Of a stretch of DNA of 64,000 bases, positions 18,376 through 27,460 are shown piece by piece. Position numbers and translations under genes: made by a program. The notes under the pieces were generated by a model. It was not told where the DNA came from and ran no database searches. It was given only the letters and a program-made list of their open reading frames with translations. The stretch is from SW132 sp038150125. Its GTDB lineage: Bacteria > Bacteroidota > Rhodothermia > Balneolales > Balneolaceae. Location: positions 248,001 to 312,000 of the forward strand of contig NZ_JBBVMF010000004.1 of assembly GCF_038150125.1 (NCBI RefSeq), in the 5' to 3' direction. How positions within the stretch are numbered: position 1 is the first letter of the stretch; every line of letters starts with the position of its first letter.

Positions 18376-19458
18376 TTACCGAACCGGCCTTAAAAATGAT
18401 TGATTTATTGACTGAAATGAATACCAGCTCACATAATCTGGCTGTAACATAAATATACAGTCATTCAGCGCGTTTTCATCGGCAAGATTTTGATGAAACA
18501 GTGAACGCGTATTGAGACCGTGTGCATTTATTTTGCTGCCTGTCATGGACGCCGCTGTTGCAATCATCCGGGTTCCTATAGCCGATTCGAGCGCAGTTGT
18601 AAAGATCACTTTGTCTTCAAGATGATCTCGGCTGCGCAATGTTGCAAACAGATCCATTAAATTTCCGTGAAGGGCTGGCTTGATGATCAAATAAGGATCA
18701 GATTTAAAGTGGTTAATCACTCTTTGTAATCCAAGCTCAGCTAATATTTCATCGGCAGCCACCGGAAAGATGCAATTACTCGCTACAGAATCAAACTGTT
18801 CGATGGATTCTGTCGGACAGGGTTCTTCAATATATTCTACCGGCAGGTTACGGAAATGAGATGACAATTCAGAGATATCAGCTGCAGGCCAGCTTCGGTT
18901 TGCATCAAGCCGAAACGAGATATCAAGATGATCTTTTGCCAGTGTCTTCAGGGAGTTCGGAAGATGGCCGGGGTTTGCAGTGACTTTGCATTTAAGCACT
19001 TTAAATCCCTGAGTGATGAGCGCCCGCGCATGCGATAAAAATGACTCTTGATTTGACTTCCCAAGTACTGCATTCACTTTTAAGGATGAACTCGGTATTA
19101 ATTTTAAGATGGAGTGCAGCGGCTTTTGCTCCCTTACTGATATTATTGAAAGTCCAAGACTGCTTAACCCAAAATCGACGGAGGGATATTTTGACTGATC
19201 GCTTATCCAGGAAGAGAGTTCAGCAGGTGTGAATTTACGGGTTAAGAAATTGTCAATCTGTTGCTTATTTGATATCAGATTTGTTTCAGCTTGCTGGAGA
19301 GATTCTTTCGAAAAATCGGGTAGTGGCGCCACCTCAGAAACCAAATCAATGTCTGAAGAATGATATCGAAGGATCAGTCCCTCGCGATATTTAAATGTAC
19401 CCACACCGGTGGTGAACGGCTTTTTGAATGGGAGTTGGTATCTGTACAGATCAAGCAT
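18376..19458 (-). CDS. menC: o-Succinylbenzoate synthase
   Basis: A 360-residue enolase-superfamily enzyme that dehydrates SHCHC to o-succinylbenzoate. Family residues appear in order: the KCKV lysine near 159, metal ligands in DANRSW near 191, VEYIEEPCP near 213, and AADEILAEL near 238, then a second Lys in IIKPALHG near 262. The ATG at 19458 lies inside the 3' end of menA (8-base overlap), and menE follows after 3 bases, so translation is probably coupled. Confidence 0.93.
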   Translation of the reverse strand: MLDLYRYQLPFKKPFTTGVGTFKYREGLILRYHSSDIDLVSEVAPLPDFSKESLQQAETNLISNKQQIDNFLTRKFTPAELSSWISDQSKYPSVDFGLSSLGLSIISVREQKPLHSILKLIPSSSLKVNAVLGKSNQESFLSHARALITQGFKVLKCKVTANPGHLPNSLKTLAKDHLDISFRLDANRSWPAADISELSSHFRNLPVEYIEEPCPTESIEQFDSVASNCIFPVAADEILAELGLQRVINHFKSDPYLIIKPALHGNLMDLFATLRSRDHLEDKVIFTTALESAIGTRMIATAASMTGSKINAHGLNTRSLFHQNLADENALNDCIFMLQPDYVSWYSFQSINQSFLRPVR

Positions 19459-20347
19459 AAGCGGAAATTATAAAACCGGCTGAAAATAGTATACCGAATA
19501 TGAACATATAGCGGGCGGTATGTCCAAGAGTCTTATTAAGGGTTCGTTTGTCTTTGTTATTACGGATTAGGCTATTCAATCTGACGGCCTCAGGCAGAGA
19601 GAGTAGCGGAAGAAAAATCCAGTAGGAAACCGGGTAAAAAAAATAAATGATCACCAGTGAGAGATAGGAAATAATCAGCATTGAGATGTATTCAATCCGC
19701 AGTGCCTCCTCGCCAAACAGAACGCCAAGAGTACGTTTGTTGGCGATACGATCCTGATCAATATCCCGGAGATTGTTGACTACTAATATGTTCACACAGA
19801 GAGCACCCACCGGAATTGATGCCCAAACTGACAATGTAGACCAACCCAGCGTATTAACGTAGTAAGTTCCCATCACAGCAACAAACCCGAAAAATATGAA
19901 GACAAAAATATCTCCGAGGCCATTATAGCCAAGCGGGTAGGGGCCACCGGTGTAGAGCACACCAAAAAGAAGTGACGACAGACCTATGGCCAGAACAATC
20001 CATCCGCCGATCCAAACAAGGTATAGCCCGGCGATAAACGCGATAAGCATAGTCAGAATCGTGGCCAATTTCATGGTCTCCGGCTTGATGAGTCCCGCTG
20101 CCGTGGCGCGCTCAAAGCCAAGGCGTTCGTCTGTATCAGCCCCTTTGATGAAATCGAAGTAGTCGTTGGCAAAGTTGGTGCCAATCTGGATGGCAAACGC
20201 GCAGAACAGGGCAACGGCGGTAGTATCCAACCGGAATAACTGGTGGTACCACGCGATGGAGGAGCCGACAAGTACGGGAACAACCGCTGCGGCAAGAGTT
20301 TTAGGGCGTGCTGCGCTCAGCCAGAGTTTTAATTTGAGTGTATTCAA
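19451..20347 (-). CDS. menA: 1,4-Dihydroxy-2-naphthoate polyprenyltransferase
   Basis: A 298-residue UbiA-superfamily membrane prenyltransferase with eight or nine helices. It attaches the polyprenyl chain to DHNA, giving demethylmenaquinone. The two Mg-diphosphate motifs are visible: NDYFDFIKGADTDE at residues 61-74 and NNLRDIDQDRIANKRTLG near 190-207. It opens with the MenA-like RPKTLAAAVVPVLVGS. It is the first gene of the men operon on this side; the other men genes lie about 36 kb away. Confidence 0.95.
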   Translation of the reverse strand: MNTLKLKLWLSAARPKTLAAAVVPVLVGSSIAWYHQLFRLDTTAVALFCAFAIQIGTNFANDYFDFIKGADTDERLGFERATAAGLIKPETMKLATILTMLIAFIAGLYLVWIGGWIVLAIGLSSLLFGVLYTGGPYPLGYNGLGDIFVFIFFGFVAVMGTYYVNTLGWSTLSVWASIPVGALCVNILVVNNLRDIDQDRIANKRTLGVLFGEEALRIEYISMLIISYLSLVIIYFFYPVSYWIFLPLLSLPEAVRLNSLIRNNKDKRTLNKTLGHTARYMFIFGILFSAGFIISAYA

Positions 20348-20732
20348 AAGAAAAATATGTATTTACAGTGTGGATAATTAAAGACAAAGAAGATAACGAT
20401 TATCGCTTCTCCTAAAAAAGTTCAGGAATCACCGGGGTTGAAAATGACATAGCTTTAGTTTCTTTGTTTAGAAGCGCTTCTAATTTATATAATTAATACA
20501 ATATAGATTTTCTCGTTTTTTTGTAAGTATATCGAAAGATGTGAATTAAAAAAATTTTGTTAATGGTCGCCCACTCAATATCTTAGTATTTGTTTTGAAG
20601 CTATCGGTAATAGGCTCTGTGCCCGGAGTGGGTACTGTAACTTTTATAAACACTTTTTTTAATAAAGTGCCACAATCCTGCTAGAGTTTCAAAGCACTTC
20701 AACCAACTCTAAACTTAATTACTTACGATCGC
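20348..20732. other. Divergent gap and possible structured leader of glnII
   Basis: 385 bases between the divergent menA and glnII. The first 200 bases are AT-rich and should hold both promoters. A potential stem pairs GCCCACTC (20569-20576) with GAGTGGGT (20626-20633) using one G-U pair, and encloses a CTAT/ATAG hairpin. It sits about 100 bases before the glnII start and could be part of the mRNA leader. Confidence 0.45.
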
Positions 20733-21746
20733 ATGGCATACTCTAAACTTGAATATATTTGGCTTGATGGTTACGAACCAACTCAGCATTTAAGGAGCAA
20801 AACACGTGTTGCTCATGATTTCAGCGGAAAGCTTGAAGATGCACCCATCTGGGCCTTCGATGGCAGCTCTACAAAACAAGCGGAGGGGAGTTCTTCGGAT
20901 TGTTTGTTAAAACCAGTTGCCATTTTTCCTGATCCGGATGTAAAAAACGGTTATCTCGTGATGACCGAAGTTCTGAACGCTGACGGAGAACCGCATTCAA
21001 CAAATTCTCGTGCTGCAATCGATGAAGATGACAAAGATTTCTGGTTCGGGTTCGAGCAGGAATATTTTCTTGTGGATCCTGAAACCAACATGCCTCTCGG
21101 CTTTCCGATTAACGGCTATCCTGAACCACAGGGTCTCTATTATTGTGGCGTAGGAGCCCGTAATGTCTTTGGCCGTGAAATTATCGATGAGCATCTGGAC
21201 ATTTGCCTTGAAGCAGGGCTAAATGTTGAGGGAACGAATGGTGAGGTTGCCGCAGGGCAATGGGAATTTCAGATTTTCGCAAAAGGTGCAGCCCAGGCCG
21301 GTGATGAAATCTGGGTTGGACGCTATCTTATTGAACGTACAGCGCGCAAGTATGGTATTGCTGTTGATTTCCATCCTAAACCACTCGGCGATACAGATTG
21401 GAACGGATCAGGAATGCACGCCAATTTCTCAAATGGCTTTATGCGAGATACCGGCGGTGAAGAGAACATGAAGAAAATTTGTGATGAATTTGGTAAGCAT
21501 ATTGCCGAACACATTGCTGTTTACGGCGCAGATAACGATAAGCGCCTGACAGGTAAGCATGAAACACAGGCAATCGACAAATTTAGCTACGGCGTATCAG
21601 ATCGGGGTGCATCAATTCGTATCCCTATTTCTACAATTGAAGAAGGCTGGAAAGGACGCCTGGAAGATCGCCGGCCGGCATCAAATGCCTGTCCTTACGA
21701 GGTAGCATCCAGAATTATAAAGACTGTGCGTAACGTAAAACCCTAA
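20733..21746 (+). CDS. glnII: Glutamine synthetase, type II (eukaryote-like, short form)
   Basis: A 337-residue GSII enzyme making glutamine from glutamate, ammonia and ATP. The length and motifs are those of the short eukaryote-like type: IWAFDGSSTKQAEG near residues 39-52, FGFEQEYFLVD near 107-117, GTNGEVAAGQWEFQI near 162-176, the NGSGMHANFS histidine loop near 225-234, and DRGASIRIPI near 290. There is no adenylylation tyrosine region of GSI. A terminator follows at 21784. The leader contains a possible stem. The downstream GS-like gene is a different subfamily and is separately transcribed. Confidence 0.96.
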   Translation: MAYSKLEYIWLDGYEPTQHLRSKTRVAHDFSGKLEDAPIWAFDGSSTKQAEGSSSDCLLKPVAIFPDPDVKNGYLVMTEVLNADGEPHSTNSRAAIDEDDKDFWFGFEQEYFLVDPETNMPLGFPINGYPEPQGLYYCGVGARNVFGREIIDEHLDICLEAGLNVEGTNGEVAAGQWEFQIFAKGAAQAGDEIWVGRYLIERTARKYGIAVDFHPKPLGDTDWNGSGMHANFSNGFMRDTGGEENMKKICDEFGKHIAEHIAVYGADNDKRLTGKHETQAIDKFSYGVSDRGASIRIPISTIEEGWKGRLEDRRPASNACPYEVASRIIKTVRNVKP

Positions 21747-21783
21747 TCGGTAATAACGTATAAAGTACATTTCGAATATGATC

Positions 21784-21821
21784 AAAAAGCCCTGTCTTAA
21801 TTTAAGTCAGGGCTTTTTTTT
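21784..21821 (+). terminator. Rho-independent terminator after glnII
   Basis: AAAGCCCTG.CTTAATTTAAG.CAGGGCTT followed by a T-run. The long stem AAGCCCTG/CAGGGCTT is about 40 bases after the glnII stop. Confidence 0.9.
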
Positions 21822-21995
21822 GAGCTTCAATATTTGTACTGCATCATACTACGGCTCAAATTGACAACTTGGCACACATCCTGAGAAGAACCTGGAATCG
21901 GTTTTATATCACAATCAAACACTTTACATTGCTGAGGATGAAATGGGAAATCTGAGTTGGCAGAGACCACATAAACAAAGAGATTTTTTACCAGA

Positions 21996-23351
21996 ATGGA
22001 CACACTTGAAATAATCAAAACCATTGAAAAATATACCGGGTCACACATTAAATTTGGTGTGATTGATATTGATGGCGTGTTACGGGGTAAGATGATCTCA
22101 AAAAAGAAGTTCCTAAAGTCCGTCGACAAAGATATCGGGTTTTGTAATGTTATTTTTGGATGGGATGTGAACGACCAGGTATATGACGATTCCAAAGTGA
22201 CCGGATGGCATACCGGCTTTCCCGATTCATCTGCTGCCATTGATTTGTCCACGTATCGCACCATTCCATGGAATGATAACATTCCGTTGTTTCTGGCTGA
22301 TTTTCATCAGTCGGATGACCTCTCTGTCGTTTGCCCGCGAAGTTTGCTGAAACGTATTGGAGACCGTTGCAGAAATGCCGGTTACATCCCGAAGTTTGCA
22401 AGCGAATATGAATGGTTCAACTTTCGTGAAACACCGCAGTCATTGAAACAAAAAGGGATGGTTGATCCCGAGCCTTTAACGCCCGGAATGTTTGGGTACT
22501 CGCTGCTGCGATCTTCCCAGTATCATGACTTCATGAGCGGAATTGCCGGTCAGCTTGAAAGTTTCGGCGTGCCTGTAGAGGGCATTCATACCGAAACAGG
22601 CGATGGCGTATATGAAGCCTGTATCGAATATAGTGACCTGATCGAAGCAGCTGATCGCAGTATGTTGTTCAAGAGCGGTGTGAAAGAAATTGCGTTTCAA
22701 CATGATATTGTTGCCAGTTTTATGGCTAAATGGAGTGATGATCTCCCCGGATGCGGCGGTCATGTCCACCAAAGTTTGTGGAACAGTGATGAGAGCGACA
22801 ATCTTTTTTTCAGCTCCGGCCCAGGCAACGATCTACCCCCGATACTTGAGCATTACATTGCCGGTCAGCTTCACTGCCTGCCCGATATTTTACCGATGTA
22901 TGCCCCAACGGTTAACAGTTACAAGCGCTTTGTGTCCGGGTCGTGGGCGTCTACCTCGGTTAGCTGGGGGAGGTCGAACCGGACGACGGCATTGCGTGTG
23001 ATTCCCGGCGGAGAGGAGTCGGCCAGGCTGGAGACGCGTGTGCCGGGGGCGGATGCCAACCCATATCTTTCAATGGCGGCGTCACTGGCGTCGGGATTGT
23101 ACGGGATCGAAAATAAACTTACTTTGGACATTTTTGAAACGCAGGGAAACGAATATCAAAATCCAAAAAGCCAATCTCTGCCGGCAAATTTGAAAGACGC
23201 TGCATCTCGCATGAAATTATCTGAACTGGCAAAAGAGCTGTTTGGTGATGCATTTGTTGAGCATTTTGTTTACACGCGGGAATGGGAGTGGGAGCAGTTT
23301 TCGAAACGCGTGACGGATTGGGAGCTTAAAAGATATTTTGAAATCATCTAA
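21996..23351 (+). CDS. Glutamine-synthetase-family ligase of unknown acceptor
   Basis: A 451-residue member of the GS superfamily, unlike the GSII upstream. The ATP/glutamate site is intact: the metal ligands E137/E139 in SEYEWF, GIHTETGDGVYE near 197-208, H256 in GGHVHQSLW, N328-R329 in WGRSNRTTALRV, and RLETRVPGADANPYLS near 346. The ammonium-site region of true glutamine synthetases is replaced by FGWDVNDQVYDD and GWHTGFPD. This points to a gamma-glutamyl-amine ligase of the PuuA/FluG-like kind rather than to ammonia assimilation; that is an inference. A kinase gene starts 9 bases downstream and a phosphatase gene 8 bases after that. Confidence 0.88.
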   Translation: MDTLEIIKTIEKYTGSHIKFGVIDIDGVLRGKMISKKKFLKSVDKDIGFCNVIFGWDVNDQVYDDSKVTGWHTGFPDSSAAIDLSTYRTIPWNDNIPLFLADFHQSDDLSVVCPRSLLKRIGDRCRNAGYIPKFASEYEWFNFRETPQSLKQKGMVDPEPLTPGMFGYSLLRSSQYHDFMSGIAGQLESFGVPVEGIHTETGDGVYEACIEYSDLIEAADRSMLFKSGVKEIAFQHDIVASFMAKWSDDLPGCGGHVHQSLWNSDESDNLFFSSGPGNDLPPILEHYIAGQLHCLPDILPMYAPTVNSYKRFVSGSWASTSVSWGRSNRTTALRVIPGGEESARLETRVPGADANPYLSMAASLASGLYGIENKLTLDIFETQGNEYQNPKSQSLPANLKDAASRMKLSELAKELFGDAFVEHFVYTREWEWEQFSKRVTDWELKRYFEII

Positions 23352-23360
23352 AGCGGTAAT

Positions 23361-24404
23361 ATGACTCAAATCGATTTTATTGGAATCGTTAGGGAAGCGG
23401 TAAAGCATTTCGACTCTTCAAAACGCATCGTACGAATTGATGACATAAGTGCTAAAGTATCGACCAATCACGTCTATCGAATTAAATTTTCCGACAATAA
23501 CTTCATCATTGCCAAACTTTCGTATTTCGGCAAATTTGAACATTTTGTGGAAGATCACAGCGTCATTAATTCCCTGTCGAACAACTTGCCTGCACCGTTT
23601 GAAAATGTGCTTGCCCGGTCTCTTATTAAAGGAAATTCCCTTTTTGTTCACCGCTATACAGATAGTTTAATAGATGCCTGGATCGTATTTTATCGCCCGA
23701 TGAGAGTACGCCAAAAGTTACCAAAGCGACTCAGCGAGGAGCAGATAAAAAAGCTAGCGAAAACCTTCGCACAGTTCCATCAGGCGTGCTACAGCGTCAG
23801 AAACACGCTGCCCCAGTCATCAAAAACAATGAAGATAGATATTGAGCATCTGCTGCGCATTCTGCAAACCAGTCTTGGACAGCATGATCACCGGATGCAT
23901 CTCGATCTGATCAAAGAGCAGTGCCATCTTTTCCTTGATAATTCAGATAAACTTGGAGCAGACGAACTTGATGTGATCCCGGTTTTTGTGGACTGGAATA
24001 TTGGAAACTTTTCTGTGACAAAAAATATGATGCTCTATTCCCGCTGGGACTACGACTGGTTCAGGGTGAGCTCGCGAATGATGGATTTTTATTTCTTTAG
24101 CCGTATCGTGTCTGATGTAGGAGATCAGACGATTTTTAGTTACGATATAGATCGGTTTATGGAGGACAGATTTATAATCTTTCTGAAAGCGTATCATGAG
24201 GAGTCCCCGCTTACGGAAAAAGAGATCAGGTACCTGCCTGAAACCTATCGGTTTTTTCTGCTGAACTATGTTATAAAATACGGGCGATATTTTTTCCACG
24301 AAGTCTTTTCGAACCGGCTCCAGATGGAAGCATGCACTCAACACTTACCTTCAATCGAAAAAAAATTCAGTGCAGAGCCGTTGCTCGACGCACTATTTGA
24401 TTAA
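23361..24404 (+). CDS. APH/choline-kinase-fold phosphotransferase
   Basis: A 347-residue kinase-like protein. The N-lobe has the nucleotide-binding Lys K52 in IIAKLSYF. The catalytic loop is reduced to VDWNIGNF with the base D211 and the metal-binding N216, where most relatives have HGDxHxxN. The metal-binding Asp motif is WDYDWF (D230/D232), and helical C-terminal segments follow. Family relatives phosphorylate small alcohols such as choline, homoserine or aminoglycosides; the substrate here is unknown. It sits between a GS-like ligase (9 bases upstream) and a HAD phosphatase (8 bases downstream), which argues for a shared small-molecule pathway rather than antibiotic resistance. Confidence 0.8.
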   Translation: MTQIDFIGIVREAVKHFDSSKRIVRIDDISAKVSTNHVYRIKFSDNNFIIAKLSYFGKFEHFVEDHSVINSLSNNLPAPFENVLARSLIKGNSLFVHRYTDSLIDAWIVFYRPMRVRQKLPKRLSEEQIKKLAKTFAQFHQACYSVRNTLPQSSKTMKIDIEHLLRILQTSLGQHDHRMHLDLIKEQCHLFLDNSDKLGADELDVIPVFVDWNIGNFSVTKNMMLYSRWDYDWFRVSSRMMDFYFFSRIVSDVGDQTIFSYDIDRFMEDRFIIFLKAYHEESPLTEKEIRYLPETYRFFLLNYVIKYGRYFFHEVFSNRLQMEACTQHLPSIEKKFSAEPLLDALFD

Positions 24405-24412
24405 TCAATCCT

Positions 24413-25258
24413 ATGGACAGAGTTTCTTTTAAAGAAATCGCTAAACAGTATAAAGCTATCTTTGTAGACTCTTACGGAGTTTTAAAGAATCACAATGGTT
24501 TAATTGAGGGTGTACAGCCCGTTATTGACCAGCTTAGAGACGAGAAGAAAACAATCAGGGTTCTCACAAATGATGCATCACGCAGCCAGGAGCAACAGGT
24601 TGAAATGTTTACATCGCTGGGATTGAGCGGCCTGAAGGATGAGGAGATTATCACCTCGGGCATGCTGGCCCGTCACTTTCTGGAATTGAAAGTAAAAACT
24701 GGAAAAATTGCCTACTTAGGCACGCCGAACTCTGCCGGATATTTTCTGCAGTATGGCCTCGAACCAATACCTGTAGCTGATATAGACCTCGACAATGTAG
24801 ATGAAATTGAAGCTTTTGTTTTCCTTGACGATGAAGGGTTTAACTGGGAGGAGGGCATAAACAAGACCGTGAATTTTCTTAGACGAAAGAACCTTCCGAT
24901 TATCGTGGCCAATTCCGACAAATATTATCCTATCTCAAAAAATGACGTGGCAGTAGCTATCGGTGGAATAAGCAGGCTGATTGAGTCCGTGCTGAGCCAG
25001 AAATTCATCCGATTTGGAAAGCCGGATTCCCAAATGTTTATGTATGCATTTGATGATATCAACAAAACCGGGCTTTTTACGAAAAGTGATATACTGATGG
25101 TAGGAGATACACTTCACACCGATATTCTGGGCGGCAATAAATTTGGGCTGAAAACACTTCTTGTACTATCCGGTAATACCCGTCCTGAAAGCGTGGAGAT
25201 GAAAATAAATTCGAGCGGTATCATTCCTGATTTTATTTCGGACTCGATACTGACATAA
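24413..25258 (+). CDS. HAD-superfamily subclass IIA hydrolase (NagD-like)
   Basis: A 281-residue NagD-like HAD phosphatase. Motif I is FVDSYGVLKNHNG with the nucleophile D19; the usual second Asp is Tyr (Y21), as seen in HAD-IIA branches carrying DxW/DxY. Motif II is RVLTNDASRS near 50, the IIA cap follows (about 80-190), and the C-terminal motifs are FGKPDSQMF near 203 and VGDTLHTDILGG with D232 near 230-241. It probably dephosphorylates a small phosphometabolite. It is the last gene of the three-gene unit and ends 2 bases before a palindrome with a T-run. Confidence 0.85.
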   Translation: MDRVSFKEIAKQYKAIFVDSYGVLKNHNGLIEGVQPVIDQLRDEKKTIRVLTNDASRSQEQQVEMFTSLGLSGLKDEEIITSGMLARHFLELKVKTGKIAYLGTPNSAGYFLQYGLEPIPVADIDLDNVDEIEAFVFLDDEGFNWEEGINKTVNFLRRKNLPIIVANSDKYYPISKNDVAVAIGGISRLIESVLSQKFIRFGKPDSQMFMYAFDDINKTGLFTKSDILMVGDTLHTDILGGNKFGLKTLLVLSGNTRPESVEMKINSSGIIPDFISDSILT

Positions 25259-25772
25259 GAAACCTGTCAGGTTTTTTGAATTTTGAATTTGGAGCAAGTC
25301 TAATATACTTCAAACCTGACAGGTTTTGAGTTGACAATGCACTATTTTTTCGTCCAAATTTTAGCTGAACCACTTGTAGCCGTATATAAAGTCATCCCTG
25401 CCTCGAGCCGGGATTTTCCATTCTTGCCTGATCATATTACCCCTGAGTTCGATTATTAAATCATAAAGTAAATAGTCCCCCTTAGAAAAGGGGGAAACAG
25501 GGGGATGTTTATCAGATTCTTTAGAAATCAGATGGACACCCCTCTAAATCTCCCCTTTTTAGGGGAGACTTTAACTCTTATCTATTTAAAAATTTATAAA
25601 TCGAACTGAGGTTATTACCCTGCATTGGCAAGTTCTTTACCGTTGTAAGGATGTGTAAGATCGCGGATCTCAGCCCGCGATTACATCTTGATGTTAGAGA
25701 AATTGGGAGATGCCGCATCGGGGTGCGTCATGACGAACACAACATTAATCAACAATAAAATCCCATAGAGAA
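25259..25772. repeat. Repeat-rich gap between convergent operons
   Basis: 514 gene-free bases between the HAD gene and dnaB, which converge. Besides the two CCTGTCAGG palindromes, the arms at 25473-25507 and 25537-25570 form a long imperfect inverted repeat made of CCCCCTTAG...AAAGGGGG type motifs, and ATCGCGG/CCGCGAT make a stem near 25656-25679. Confidence 0.65.
25261..25277 (+). terminator. Palindromic terminator after the ligase-kinase-HAD operon
   Basis: AACCTGTCAGGTT followed by T. A related AAACCTGACAGGTTT palindrome lies at 25312-25326. The first directly follows the HAD stop codon and has the form of a short rho-independent terminator. Confidence 0.6.
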
Positions 25773-27293
25773 TTAAAAAGGAGCGTCATCGCCGCCGGGA
25801 TTATGCGTTGGAGGCGGTGTCTGTGGCGGCGTCTGATCGGGCAAAAATTGTGAGTCACCCTTGCCTGATCCATCCGTCATGGGGTCATCGGTTTGCGTCA
25901 GTTTCTCGAACCGGGCGTACTGCTTAACAAAATACATACTTGATGTGCCAACAGGTCCGTTACGCTGCTTCCCGATAATGAGTTCGGCAAGGCCATTTGT
26001 GGATTGACCTTCAGCAGTGGATGTAATTCCATAATATTCAGGCCGGTAAAGAAAGCAAACCACATCGGCATCCTGTTCAATCGAACCAGATTCACGCAGA
26101 TCACTTAGCTGGGGTCGTTTATCGCCGCCACGCTGTTCAACCGCCCGGCTGAGCTGCGACAGGGCGATAACAGGAACGCTTAACTCCTTGGCAAGTCCTT
26201 TGAGTCCTCTTGAAATGGTAGCAATTTCCTGCTCACGGCTGCCTATATCTTTCGAATTGGCTGTCATCAGCTGTAGGTAATCCACCACAATCAGGCCGAT
26301 ATCGTGCTCGCTTTTAAGACGGCGGCATTTGGTCCGGAGCTCCATCAGGCTGAGGCCGGGCGTATCGTCAATAAAAATTTTGGCCGTAAACAGGCGGCTG
26401 GCCGCGTCAATCAGTCGCTTAAAGTCTTCATCCTTTAACTGACCGGTTCGGGCCTGCTGGGCGTCAATTCGTGCCTCCATCGTAAGGAAACGCTGCACAA
26501 GCTGCTGCGATGACATCTCAAGGCTGAAAATAGCTACATTCTTCCGCATCGATTCATCCGGGTAGAGAACGGCATTCCGTGCACAGGTCAGTGTAAAAGC
26601 AGTTTTTCCCATCGACGGACGCGCCGCGATAATAATCAGATCTCCATCCTGCCACCCTGATGTATATTTGTCCACATCAAGCCCGGCCGGAACGCCGGTA
26701 ATTCCTGAGGGTTTGCCGCGAAGGTCTTCAAGATACTGGAGCGTATCCTTCAAGATATCGCCAATAACCTGCGAGCTGGCGCGCGATTTTGTATTAGCAA
26801 TTTCAAAAATCCGCTGTTCCGCCGCATCAAGGGATTCGAATGCATCGGACGTTGAATCGTATGCATTTTTGATGATCTCATTGCACTGAACAATCAGTTT
26901 TCGCTTGATTGCTTTTTCAGTTATGATCTGGGCATGGTAGCTTACATTGGCCGCCGAACTTACCGATCGCGTTAGATCGGCCAGGTAGCCGCCACCCCCG
27001 ATTTTATCGAGCAGGTCGTTGTCGCGAAGTTCATTTTCAACCGTTAGTAGATCAAGAGGGTTGTCGCGCTCATAGAGGCTTTGAAGCGTTTCAAAAATGT
27101 GGCGATGGGCAGGTTTATAGAAGTCTTCTGACTGCAGCTGCTGCAGTGCGATGGTGGCCGATTCATGTTCAATGAGCATGGCTCCAAGCACAGCTTCTTC
27201 AACCTCAACTGCCTGAGGCGGAATTCGACCGCCATCCATCGACTTTGAATTACCGTTATTGTTCTGGAAATTAGAATCTCGCTGATCTGCCAT
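25773..27293 (-). CDS. dnaB: Replicative DNA helicase
   Basis: A 506-residue DnaB helicase, the hexameric replication-fork motor. The N-terminal DnaB domain begins at PPQAVEVEEAVLGAMLIE (about residues 25-42). The RecA-like core has Walker A in AARPSMGKTAFT near 222-233, Walker B in LIVVDYLQLM near 337-346, and the SREQEIATISRGLKGLAKEL segment near 354-373. The last 45 residues are a low-complexity Pro/Thr/Gln/Asp tail (PDQTPPQTPPPTHN). No intein interrupts the core. The gene faces the GS-like operon tail to tail. Confidence 0.97.
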   Translation of the reverse strand: MADQRDSNFQNNNGNSKSMDGGRIPPQAVEVEEAVLGAMLIEHESATIALQQLQSEDFYKPAHRHIFETLQSLYERDNPLDLLTVENELRDNDLLDKIGGGGYLADLTRSVSSAANVSYHAQIITEKAIKRKLIVQCNEIIKNAYDSTSDAFESLDAAEQRIFEIANTKSRASSQVIGDILKDTLQYLEDLRGKPSGITGVPAGLDVDKYTSGWQDGDLIIIAARPSMGKTAFTLTCARNAVLYPDESMRKNVAIFSLEMSSQQLVQRFLTMEARIDAQQARTGQLKDEDFKRLIDAASRLFTAKIFIDDTPGLSLMELRTKCRRLKSEHDIGLIVVDYLQLMTANSKDIGSREQEIATISRGLKGLAKELSVPVIALSQLSRAVEQRGGDKRPQLSDLRESGSIEQDADVVCFLYRPEYYGITSTAEGQSTNGLAELIIGKQRNGPVGTSSMYFVKQYARFEKLTQTDDPMTDGSGKGDSQFLPDQTPPQTPPPTHNPGGDDAPF

Positions 27294-27460
27294 ACTGATA
27301 GAAACGTTGAATAAATGAGCTTAGAGGCTACTTTTTTTTTGTAATTGGGCTCATCAATGAATGGGATTCGCCTGAACAATTAAATTAACAAAAAAGGAGC
27401 TGAGACAAGAACGAAAACTTTATTAATCGATTGAAAAGTCAGATCTAAACCCTGGAGTTA

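Noticed and set aside
23361..24404. Aminoglycoside resistance gene
   Set aside because: The fold is that of aminoglycoside kinases, but the HGD motif is altered and the operon context is metabolic.
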